NCBI GenBank assembly: GCA_003554345.1
Contig: PWGE01000001.1
Coordinates: 1 to 15,319 of the forward strand
DNA: 15,319 nucleotides
Direction of reading: 5' to 3'
Origin: T1SED10-198M sp003554345 [NCBI: Candidatus Sumerlaeota bacterium]
Lineage (GTDB): Bacteria; Sumerlaeota; T1SED10-198M
Each line of letters begins with the position of its first letter. Within the stretch, counting starts at the first letter, position 1. The notes beneath the pieces are model-generated. The model did not search any database. It worked only from the letters and a program-made list of their open reading frames with translations, and was not told the DNA's origin. The position numbers were made by a program, and so were the translations under genes. This document shows positions 1-5,801 of the stretch, one piece after another.

Positions 1-27
1 AACGCAATTTTTTATAAAAGTATATCC

Positions 28-48
28 GACCGATTCGTTCGATCGGTC
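28..48. other. 7-bp inverted repeat (hairpin or protein-binding dyad)
   Basis: GACCGAT at 28-34 is perfectly complementary to ATCGGTC at 42-48, with a 7-nt loop. It could be a transcript hairpin or a DNA dyad. No T-run follows directly (TTATTG comes next), so an intrinsic terminator of an upstream gene is possible but weakly supported. Confidence 0.4.
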
Positions 49-61
49 TTATTGTAGTTCT

Positions 62-96
62 GTCCATATTGTCCATGTCAGTCCATGTAAGTCCAC
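62..96. repeat. phased short direct repeat, GTCCAT x3 plus GTCCAC
   Basis: GTCCAT begins at 62, 71 and 81 and GTCCAC at 91, so the units repeat every 9-10 bp, close to one helical turn. The intervening 3-4 bases vary (ATT, GTCA, GTAA). This could be a tandem protein-binding array on one face of the DNA or a decayed simple repeat. It is too short and its period too small for a CRISPR array. Confidence 0.65.
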
Positions 97-276
97 TTAT
101 TTTCTTCCATAATGAAGCCAGTCCTCGCACCGACATGCGGAACTTTCCGGTATGCCTCTCAAAAGTAAAGCATATTGTATCTGTCTGTCTAAATATATTA
201 AACCAGAAAAGAAAAAAAGTGTGTTATCTCCTTGACCATGAAATGGAAATAAGATGAAAACAAGGCGAGAATAGAT

Positions 277-305
277 TTGACAAATGAGCTAAAAATGTTT
301 AAATT
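277..305 (+). promoter_or_regulatory. sigma-70-like promoter of the polyamine operon
   Basis: A perfect TTGACA -35 box (277-282) is followed after exactly 17 bp by TAAATT (300-305) as the -10 box, a 4 of 6 match to TATAAT. A transcript would start near 312 and leave a leader of about 25 nt before the ATG at 338. This is the best-looking promoter in the window. Confidence 0.65.
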
Positions 306-334
306 ACTAAACTAAAATAAACAAGATACTAAAC
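297..334. promoter_or_regulatory. putative operator: dyad plus direct repeats before the regulator gene
   Basis: GTTTA (297-301) and TAAAC (308-312) form a perfect dyad with a 6-bp centre that overlaps the presumed -10 box. TACTAAAC occurs at 305-312 and again at 327-334, 22 bp apart, or about two helical turns. The position over the promoter and just before an XRE-family gene suggests autoregulation by that protein. The binding itself is inferred. Confidence 0.4.
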
Positions 335-337
335 AAA

Positions 338-877
338 ATGACGGAAAACATCGGACAGAAAATAAGAGACATTCGTACCTCTATTGGGCTTACTCAGGAA
401 GAATTAGCCGAAAGAGCCGACCTTACGAAAGGTTTTATTTCACAGGTGGAAAACAATTTAACCTCTTTATCGGTGGAGAGCCTCCTTTTGATTTTAAATG
501 CGATGGATGTGGCACCCTCTGTATTTTTCTCTGATGCTAAGAAACAGGTGGTATTTACGGAAAATGATTATATTGATGGTTATCGTGACGAGGTCAAGGA
601 GTGGAAAATTTTAATACCTGGATCTATGAACCATGAAATGGAGCCGGTACTGGTGACATTAGCTCCAGGTGAGCAAACAGAGATGGAGAAAGAGCATTTT
701 GGAGAAGAGTTCGGATTTGTACTCAAGGGTACGGTCATTTTGCATCTTGGTGAAAACACGTATAAGGTGAGGTCGGGGCAGAGTTTTTTTTACAGTGCTC
801 ATAAGCATCATTTTTTGAAAAATGAGGGCAGATATGAGGCAAGTGTGTTGTGGGTTTCTTCACCGCCATCATTTTAA
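338..877 (+). CDS. XRE-family transcriptional regulator with C-terminal cupin domain
   Basis: This 179-residue protein has a helix-turn-helix of the XRE/Cro type at about residues 6-61, including [20 protein letters not shown] small cupin domain follows at about 105-175, with [15 protein letters not shown] and a later HKHHF as the likely ligand-binding strands. This HTH-plus-cupin layout is that of PuuR-like regulators, whose cupin usually senses a small ligand. It leads the polyamine operon with only 14 bp before speD, so the likely role is a polyamine-responsive repressor of its own operon (inferred from context). The start at 338 gives a normal N-terminus, but no Shine-Dalgarno precedes it. 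The ligand is not visible from sequence, and another small molecule such as AdoMet or arginine is possible. Confidence 0.85.
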   Translation: MTENIGQKIRDIRTSIGLTQEELAERADLTKGFISQVENNLTSLSVESLLLILNAMDVAPSVFFSDAKKQVVFTENDYIDGYRDEVKEWKILIPGSMNHEMEPVLVTLAPGEQTEMEKEHFGEEFGFVLKGTVILHLGENTYKVRSGQSFFYSAHKHHFLKNEGRYEASVLWVSSPPSF

Positions 878-878
878 A

Positions 879-887
879 GGGGAGGTG
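879..887 (+). promoter_or_regulatory. strong ribosome binding site of speD
   Basis: GGGGAGGTG lies 4 nt before the ATG at 892. It decides that start over the upstream in-frame ATG at 850, which lies inside the regulator gene and has no comparable site. Confidence 0.8.
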
Positions 888-891
888 TATC

Positions 892-1287
892 ATGGATTCA
901 TTAGGTCGCCATATTTTAGTGGAATTTTATCATTGCAGTCAGGACGTCTTGAATAATGTCCAGCAGGTGAGAGAGATGATGCTGGAAGCCACTCATCGCT
1001 CTGGTGCTACTATGGTCACAGAAAATTTCCATCATTTCAGTCCTTATGGGGTGAGTGGTGTGGTGGTTATAGCAGAATCACACTTGACCATTCACACCTG
1101 GCCGGAATACAGCTATGCAGCAGTTGATCTTTTTACCTGTGGGGAAACTGTTGACCCATGGGTGGCTTTTGATATCCTGAAAAAGGGACTGGAGTGTCAG
1201 GAAACACAGTACAATGAATTGAGACGGGGCATTTTGAATTTTTCTGACCAGCTGGTAGGGACCCGACCGACAAAAGCAATATGCTGA
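892..1287 (+). CDS. speD: S-adenosylmethionine decarboxylase proenzyme
   Basis: This 131-residue proenzyme cleaves itself at Glu62-Ser63 to make a pyruvoyl cofactor, then decarboxylates AdoMet to supply the aminopropyl donor for spermidine. The motif [11 protein letters not shown] contains the cleavage serine (Ser63) and the processing His68, and FTCG carries Cys83. These positions match the numbering of the Thermotoga maritima enzyme as I recall it, and the length is typical of the short bacterial class. The start is set by the strong ribosome binding site, which leaves only a 14-bp gap after the regulator gene. It is the second gene of the polyamine operon, and its product feeds SpeE encoded two genes downstream. 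Confidence 0.97.
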   Translation: MDSLGRHILVEFYHCSQDVLNNVQQVREMMLEATHRSGATMVTENFHHFSPYGVSGVVVIAESHLTIHTWPEYSYAAVDLFTCGETVDPWVAFDILKKGLECQETQYNELRRGILNFSDQLVGTRPTKAIC

Positions 1288-1311
1288 TTCCACGATTACA
1301 GGAGTAAGACA

Positions 1312-1797
1312 ATGATATTTAAAACACCTTCCACATATTTTTTTGCTACCGGTTCGTCAGATGGTTTTACCCCCCTTAATGCTTTTGATAATGCCCTCTT
1401 GCAGGCAGGTATCGGTAATACCAACCTGGTGAAAATGAGTTCTATCGTCCCTCCCCGGTGTCAAAAAATTGACCCCATTCCTTTGCCTCAAGGAGTGCTG
1501 GTTCCGGTGGCGTATGCTTCCATTCAATCGGATCTCAAAGGAGAAGTGATATCTGCAGCTGTGGCAGTGGCATTTCCTGAGGAAGACCATTGTGGATTGA
1601 TTATGGAATATTCTTCAAGAGGACGAAAAGAAGATGTGGAGTCAATTGTACGGGAAATGGCACGGGAAGGCATGAAAACACGGGGTTTGAACATTAAACA
1701 CGTGGAAAGCCGCTCTGTCGAACACCGTGTCACAAATATCGGGGCAGCTATAGCAGCTGTTGTCCTATGGGATAAAGATGCCGGTGAAGACCGGTAG
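1312..1797 (+). CDS. pdaD: pyruvoyl-dependent arginine decarboxylase
   Basis: This 161-residue proenzyme of the PvlArgDC family converts arginine to agmatine and CO2 using a self-generated pyruvoyl group. The processing motif is KMSSIVPP at residues 41-48, with cleavage expected between Ser43 and Ser44. The region around MEYSSRG (Glu99) is the likely counterpart of the family's conserved catalytic Glu, and the C-terminal [21 protein letters not shown] is characteristic of the family. AGGAG at 1300-1304 supports the ATG at 1312. It lies 24 bp after speD and 34 bp before speE. As in speD, the cofactor is a protein-derived pyruvoyl group rather than PLP. Families related to this enzyme include the chlamydial arginine decarboxylase. 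The family call is firm; substrate specificity rests on the agmatinase gene nearby. Confidence 0.94.
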   Translation: MIFKTPSTYFFATGSSDGFTPLNAFDNALLQAGIGNTNLVKMSSIVPPRCQKIDPIPLPQGVLVPVAYASIQSDLKGEVISAAVAVAFPEEDHCGLIMEYSSRGRKEDVESIVREMAREGMKTRGLNIKHVESRSVEHRVTNIGAAIAAVVLWDKDAGEDR

Positions 1798-1831
1798 TCC
1801 TAGCATCTATCTGTGAAAGGTGAATAATAAT

Positions 1832-2695
1832 ATGGTTGATTCTCAATTATGGTTCTCTGAATATCATACTCCTCATGTGTATAAGAGCTGGAAGGTAAAA
1901 AGGGCTCTTTACTCAGGAACGTCAAAGTTTCAGTCGATTGATGTCTATGAAACTGTTGAGTATGGACGTATGCTGGTTCTGGATGGGTATGTTATGACAA
2001 CAGAACGTGATGAATATGTGTACCATGAAATGATAGCGCACGTTCCTGCTTTTATACATCCTTGTCCCCAAAGAGCCCTTATAATTGGTGGAGGTGATGG
2101 GGGAACGGTTCGTGAACTGGCTAAACATCCCGGGATAAAAGAGATTATATTATGCGAAATTGATGAGGAAGTGGTCAGGGTAAGCAAGGAGTATTTGCCG
2201 CAAATCAGTTCTGCCCTGAATTCTCATGATGACAGGATTCGGGTGGTCCATGAAGATGGTTTTAAGTATGTGCAACAGTTTGCAGATCATTTCGATGTCA
2301 TAATAGTGGATTCCACCGATCCTGTTGGGGCGGGTAAAATTCTTTTTACGGAAGAGTTTTACGGATATGTGTATCGTGCTCTTACCCGTAACGGCATTAT
2401 GACCAATCAGGCAGAAAATGCTTTTTATGACCTGAAAATAATGCAGGATATAGTGCAACGCCTTTCTGTCCATTTCCCTTATGTTAAGTTGTATAATGCC
2501 GGTATTCCCAGCTATCCTTCTGGATACTGGTCTTTTGGACTGGGTTCTAAAACATTGAATCCCCTTCAGCAAAACGGTGTGGAAAGGTTCAGGAAAAGTT
2601 TTCCCACCCGTTACTATTCCGGTGATATGCATCCTGCATTATTCTGTCTGCCACGCTATCAACAGGAGGCGCTGGATGAAGCGACAGCAAGGTAA
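1832..2695 (+). CDS. speE: spermidine synthase (polyamine aminopropyltransferase)
   Basis: This 287-residue enzyme transfers an aminopropyl group from decarboxylated AdoMet, normally to putrescine, giving spermidine and methylthioadenosine. The Rossmann nucleotide-binding motif GGGDGG is at residues 86-91 and CEIDEEVV at 108-115. The catalytic-loop motif VDSTDPVG is at 159-166, and YPSGYWSFGLGS lies near the C-terminus. The length matches bacterial SpeE. I chose ATG 1832 because AAGGTGA (1816-1822) lies 9 nt upstream. A GTG at 1820 would add four residues but would sit inside that ribosome binding site. The 3' end overlaps speB by 20 bp, suggesting coupled translation. Agmatine as an alternative acceptor, as in some thermophiles, cannot be excluded. 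Confidence 0.95.
   Translation: MVDSQLWFSEYHTPHVYKSWKVKRALYSGTSKFQSIDVYETVEYGRMLVLDGYVMTTERDEYVYHEMIAHVPAFIHPCPQRALIIGGGDGGTVRELAKHPGIKEIILCEIDEEVVRVSKEYLPQISSALNSHDDRIRVVHEDGFKYVQQFADHFDVIIVDSTDPVGAGKILFTEEFYGYVYRALTRNGIMTNQAENAFYDLKIMQDIVQRLSVHFPYVKLYNAGIPSYPSGYWSFGLGSKTLNPLQQNGVERFRKSFPTRYYSGDMHPALFCLPRYQQEALDEATAR
2664..2669 (+). promoter_or_regulatory. ribosome binding site of speB inside the speE coding region
   Basis: A perfect AGGAGG sits 6 nt before the ATG at 2676, within the last codons of speE. It fixes the speB start and rules out the longer in-frame extension back to 2577, which would overlap speE by more than 100 bp. Confidence 0.85.
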
Positions 2696-3572
2696 AGAGA
2701 CTCCTAAACCACCTTTATCCTATCAAATGCTTAAAAATGTATTTCTGGAAGCAGAAGAAAAGAGGGAAAAGAAGAAAAAGCCTGCTTTTGGTATTGCAGG
2801 AATCCCTTTTGATGGTACCCTTACCTACAAACCCGGTGCCCGCTTTGCTCCCGATGAGATTCGCCAGGCTTCCTGGAGTATGGAAACATTTTCTCCGTTT
2901 TTAAAAAAAGACCTGGCGGATAAATCTTATATTGACTGGGGTAATCTTGAAGTTCCCTATGGCGATACTCCTGAAAGCCTTCGTCTTATTTCTTCACTGG
3001 GAAAAGACGCTTCATTTCATAAGATGGTTTTTTTGGGAGGCGAGCATTTGATTACCTTTCCCCTGTTTTCAAGTTATCTGGAAAAATACCCCGACCTGTG
3101 TTTGATTCAGCTGGATGCTCATGCGGATTTGCGGTTTGAGTACCTTGATAATATTTATTCTCACGCCACAGTCATGCATCATTGTGTCGATAAAATTTCA
3201 CCTCAATGTTTTTTTCAGATTGGGATACGGTCAGGAACACGCCGTGAGTTTCAGTATATTGAAAAGTATGACTGGCTTTATTTTTGTCAGGAAACTTCTC
3301 TAAGGGAAATGGTGCAAAAAATTGGTGAGAAACCCGTCTACTTAACGATTGATGTGGACGTTTTTGATCCGTCTTTTGTGCCGGGAACAGGTACTCCTGA
3401 ACCAGGCGGTTTGAACTGGGAGGACTATGAACGCTTTCTATCCCTCACAGCCGAACTGGACGTTAAAGCCTTTGATGTGGTAGAAGTGTCCCCTCCTTAC
3501 GATCCTTCTGGCATATCAGCTGTGTTTGCCGCACGCATTATCAGAGAAACCATCCTTAATTTCTGGTACTGA
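2676..3572 (+). CDS. speB: agmatinase (ureohydrolase family)
   Basis: This 298-residue ureohydrolase is expected to hydrolyse agmatine to putrescine and urea with two Mn ions. All the metal-binding motifs are present: GGEH with His124, DAHAD at residues 147-151, and DVDVFDP starting at Asp226. FDVVEVSPPYDPSGISA follows near the C-terminus, as usual in the family. The first 35 residues are lysine- and glutamate-rich and precede the core fold. The gene overlaps speE by 20 bp and closes the operon. It joins the arginine decarboxylase and SpeE into one route from arginine to spermidine. If SpeE acts on agmatine first, this enzyme would instead hydrolyse aminopropylagmatine; sequence alone does not decide this. 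Confidence 0.93.
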   Translation: MKRQQGKETPKPPLSYQMLKNVFLEAEEKREKKKKPAFGIAGIPFDGTLTYKPGARFAPDEIRQASWSMETFSPFLKKDLADKSYIDWGNLEVPYGDTPESLRLISSLGKDASFHKMVFLGGEHLITFPLFSSYLEKYPDLCLIQLDAHADLRFEYLDNIYSHATVMHHCVDKISPQCFFQIGIRSGTRREFQYIEKYDWLYFCQETSLREMVQKIGEKPVYLTIDVDVFDPSFVPGTGTPEPGGLNWEDYERFLSLTAELDVKAFDVVEVSPPYDPSGISAVFAARIIRETILNFWY

Positions 3573-3781
3573 CACCTTCTTGCACCAGATAGAAAGAGAA
3601 ATGCCGGGATGTTATACCCATCATGGCAGACTCTACGTTTGCTGCTCGTGAGACGAAAGCAGAGAGTGGCATTTGTGAGCCCTGGATTCAATTCCGAAGC
3701 ATGGTGGGAAATGGAATGTTTTTCTCTCTTACCGGCATGTTTCTTTTCCAGATAATTTATTTATAATACCCTTGTTTGAAA
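3573..3781. other. intergenic spacer with predicted hairpins and an AT-rich promoter
   Basis: I see no convincing gene in this spacer of about 210 bp between speB and the next unit. It contains an 8-bp hairpin with a 2x2 internal loop (TGCC/GGCA outer, GATG/CATC inner; 3602-3628). A second possible stem pairs CTC and TTTGCT (3631-3643) with AGCA-GA-GAG (3658-3666). Neither is followed by a T-run, so no clear speB terminator is visible. The right end is AT-rich and holds a TATAAT box. I could not match the structures to a known riboswitch. Confidence 0.5.
3762..3767 (+). promoter_or_regulatory. -10 promoter element for the glycosyltransferase unit
   Basis: A perfect TATAAT hexamer lies in an AT-rich stretch. 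No good -35 box is seen at the normal distance. A transcript would start near 3774, only about 8 nt before the ATG at 3782, so the first gene could be read from a leaderless or nearly leaderless mRNA. Confidence 0.4.
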
Positions 3782-3970
3782 ATGATACACAGAAGATATA
3801 TTTACCTTCTTCTCATTATTCTGGTGGCGGCTTTGCTGTACTTCTTCGCTCCTGAGCAGGAGAATGAGGTGCAGAATAATAACTCTACCAGTCTTCTGGA
3901 TAAAGAACTGGAAATAGTACCACATGAATTAGAGGAAAGTGAGACCGGTGAAGAAGAAAATACTCCTTAG
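3782..3970 (+). CDS. small membrane-anchored acidic protein, function unknown
   Basis: I do not recognise this 62-residue protein. It starts MIHRRYIY and has one hydrophobic segment (about residues 7-24, LLLIILVAALLYFF). A strongly acidic, Glu/Asn-rich tail of about 38 residues follows, ending in ESETGEEENTP. The basic N-terminus and single anchor suggest an inner-membrane protein with the tail outside the cytoplasm. A TATAAT box lies just upstream, with no Shine-Dalgarno. A TTG at 3776 would add two residues. Its 3' end overlaps the glycosyltransferase gene by about 23 bp, which argues that it is real and translated together with it. It could act as a partner or a coupling leader peptide for that gene. 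Confidence 0.6.
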   Translation: MIHRRYIYLLLIILVAALLYFFAPEQENEVQNNNSTSLLDKELEIVPHELEESETGEEENTP

Positions 3971-5801
3971 AGGCTTTTCTGAAAAGTATTTTTATGTTTT
4001 GCTCCTCCTCACCGGGTTATTTGCCTTTATTCCTTCTCCGTTTTATAGAACATTTACCGCAGAGCAACAGAAATTTACTTCTAATACTGATCTGATGGAG
4101 GTATTAAAGAGAACAGGTTATTCTCAGGTTCATAATGATGAAGCATATTTTTATTTTACAGATGCCGCCAATTATGTGGGGTTTCGAAACCTTTCTCTGA
4201 AAGAGGCGGATTCAGTTCTCATCAGATATCGTGCATATCCCCTGAACCGCCGCAATCTCTTCAGTCGTTCTGCATTACATGTGAGGTTTGAGGATAAGGA
4301 TGAATCCGGGACCTTTGTACAGACCCATAATATGCCCGGGAGCTATCGTACCAGAACTTTTAGAGCTCCCATTCCCGAAGAGGAGGATGTCCACCTGTTT
4401 GTTACAAGTGGATTGGGAAACATAGTTGATCAGTACGTGCTGGTGGTAGAGGAGGTCAGGGTTCTTAACCGGACGTTGCCTTGGTGGGGGGTACTGGAGT
4501 TCTTTGCCAATTATCGCCCACTCTTTCTGGGTATTTTTTCCCTGCTCCTGGTAGCTTTCCTTTTGCGTAAGGTCAAAAAAAAAAAGATACTGCTCCTCTT
4601 TTTCGGAATAGTCATTCTCTTTCATTTTTTTAATGCCGTTCCTCTTGAACGGCTGTCTCCTTATTTTGCCGATGCTGCTCAATATCAGTCATGGGGAAGA
4701 ACCATGCTGCAGCATGGTGTTATAGGCCCTTCAAGGGATGTTTCCAGTACCCACTGGCCTCCTCTCTGGCCTTTTGTATTGGGTGTACTGGAATATCTAT
4801 ACGATGGTGGTGGGACGCTTATTTCTTTTATGACTTTTATCCAGATGGGAATCCTGGTTTTCATATATCTTTTAGGAGCGCGTTTTTTTTCGAAGGGCGT
4901 GGGTATGATGGCGGTGATACTGTTTTCTCTTTATCCGGAAACACTTATTCGCAGTAAAGTGTACTATTCTGAACCTCTCTTTTTATTGCTGACGCTGGCG
5001 TTTTTATACTTTTATCTTCTTTTGAGGGAAAAGAGAACTATTCGTTATGGGCTCCTTACCCTTCTGACCTTTCTGGCGGCGCTTCATACCAAGCAGGAAA
5101 TATTATTACTCTGGGCTTTCATTTTGCCTCTGGAGTTCTTCCTGAATCGAAAAAATGTGAAGATGTATCTTCTCCTGACTCTCCTGATTGGGGTTGGTTG
5201 CCTTCCTTATGTGTATCGAAATTATAGAGTAACGGACAGTTTTGTTTTTATTTCCAGTACGTTCGGTCAGAATCTTCTCATGGGGAATTGTTTTCGTATA
5301 GAAGAATTAGAATACGGTCCATTGAATCAACCCTATCCCTATGGCGATACACGCTATACCCCTGAACAACTGGAAAAGATTCAAAATGCCGAAGATGCCA
5401 TGGAGGTGAATGACCTCAATACACGCTTTGCCCTGGAATATCTGCGTGAGGTTGATATTTTTCAGCATATTTCCAGGAAGGTGGGCCTGTACCTGTTCTG
5501 GGAGGGCTATCCCTATGAAATCAATCTCTATCTTTTCTCGGTACCGTGGGGAAGGTATGTCGGGGTGCTGGCTGTATCTCTTCTTGCTTTCTTGTTTGTG
5601 TTTTTTCGAAGAGTTTATTCCCGTGAAATTTTACTGGTGACTTTAGCACCTGTTGCAATGAATGCTGCTATCGGGATTGTATTTTTTCTGCGTGCGGAAA
5701 GGCATAGATATCTTGCCATGCCGTTTATTCTGTTGCTCATCAGTGCCTTTGTCTGTCATGTCTGGACTCTGTTCAGGAAGGACAAAAAAGTTGAAGAATG
5801 A
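3948..5801 (+). CDS. GT-C-type membrane glycosyltransferase (PMT_2/ArnT-like superfamily)
   Basis: This protein of about 617 residues has many membrane segments and the marks of lipid-linked-sugar transferases. An acidic motif FADAAQYQSWG (Asp242) follows an early membrane span, then THWPPLWPF at 268-276, a second acidic site YYSEPLF (Glu342), YRNYRVTDSFVFIS, and a late RHRYLAMPFILLL. Such enzymes move a sugar from a polyprenyl-phosphate donor onto an acceptor on the outer side of the inner membrane; donor and acceptor here are unknown. Unusually, about 150 residues (30-180) lie between the first membrane segment and the next; they look beta-rich and extracytoplasmic. The start is GTG; 3948 fits better than 3939, which lies almost on top of GAGG (3932-3935), though neither is certain. 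Confidence 0.8.
   Translation: MKKKILLRGFSEKYFYVLLLLTGLFAFIPSPFYRTFTAEQQKFTSNTDLMEVLKRTGYSQVHNDEAYFYFTDAANYVGFRNLSLKEADSVLIRYRAYPLNRRNLFSRSALHVRFEDKDESGTFVQTHNMPGSYRTRTFRAPIPEEEDVHLFVTSGLGNIVDQYVLVVEEVRVLNRTLPWWGVLEFFANYRPLFLGIFSLLLVAFLLRKVKKKKILLLFFGIVILFHFFNAVPLERLSPYFADAAQYQSWGRTMLQHGVIGPSRDVSSTHWPPLWPFVLGVLEYLYDGGGTLISFMTFIQMGILVFIYLLGARFFSKGVGMMAVILFSLYPETLIRSKVYYSEPLFLLLTLAFLYFYLLLREKRTIRYGLLTLLTFLAALHTKQEILLLWAFILPLEFFLNRKNVKMYLLLTLLIGVGCLPYVYRNYRVTDSFVFISSTFGQNLLMGNCFRIEELEYGPLNQPYPYGDTRYTPEQLEKIQNAEDAMEVNDLNTRFALEYLREVDIFQHISRKVGLYLFWEGYPYEINLYLFSVPWGRYVGVLAVSLLAFLFVFFRRVYSREILLVTLAPVAMNAAIGIVFFLRAERHRYLAMPFILLLISAFVCHVWTLFRKDKKVEE
5775..5781 (+). promoter_or_regulatory. ribosome binding site supporting a TTG start
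   Basis: AGGAAGG lies 9 nt before the TTG at 5791, inside the end of the glycosyltransferase gene. It favours TTG 5791 over the in-frame ATG at 5758. The ATG at 5798 is in another frame. Confidence 0.55.

Larger units (their letters stand above)
1..276. other. non-coding region upstream of the polyamine operon
   Basis: I see no credible gene here. The only open frame (69-257, 62 codons) has no ribosome binding site, no recognisable domain and an unconvincing composition. The stretch holds a short hairpin near its left edge and a phased GTCCAT repeat, described separately. A further weak inverted pair, CCTTG at 230-234 and CAAGG at 261-265, encloses a small CCAT/ATGG hairpin at 236-246. The 3' end of an upstream gene may lie just outside the window. 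Confidence 0.6.

Noticed and set aside
62-96. Possible CRISPR array
   Set aside because: Repeat unit is about 10 bp with 3-4 bp variable parts; there are no 25-40 bp repeats or unique spacers and no cas genes.
69-257. 62-codon open frame on the plus strand before the regulator gene
   Set aside because: No ribosome binding site, no recognisable domain, and it runs through the phased repeat.
850-891. Longer speD with start at 850
   Set aside because: The extension lies in the regulator gene, and the strong ribosome binding site before 892 plus the match to family numbering fix the shorter start.
2150-2632. 160-codon antisense frame inside speE
   Set aside because: Lies fully opposite a strongly conserved gene and has no domain or start signal.
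2577-2675. N-terminal extension of speB
   Set aside because: It would overlap speE deeply and lacks a ribosome binding site; AGGAGG before 2676 is decisive.
3600-3670. Known riboswitch (for example SAM or a polyamine-linked element)
   Set aside because: The hairpins do not match any conserved core I recognise, and the position after rather than before the polyamine genes argues against it.
3497-3691. Minus-strand frame across the speB end and the following spacer
   Set aside because: Half of it is antisense to speB, and no domain or ribosome binding site is visible.
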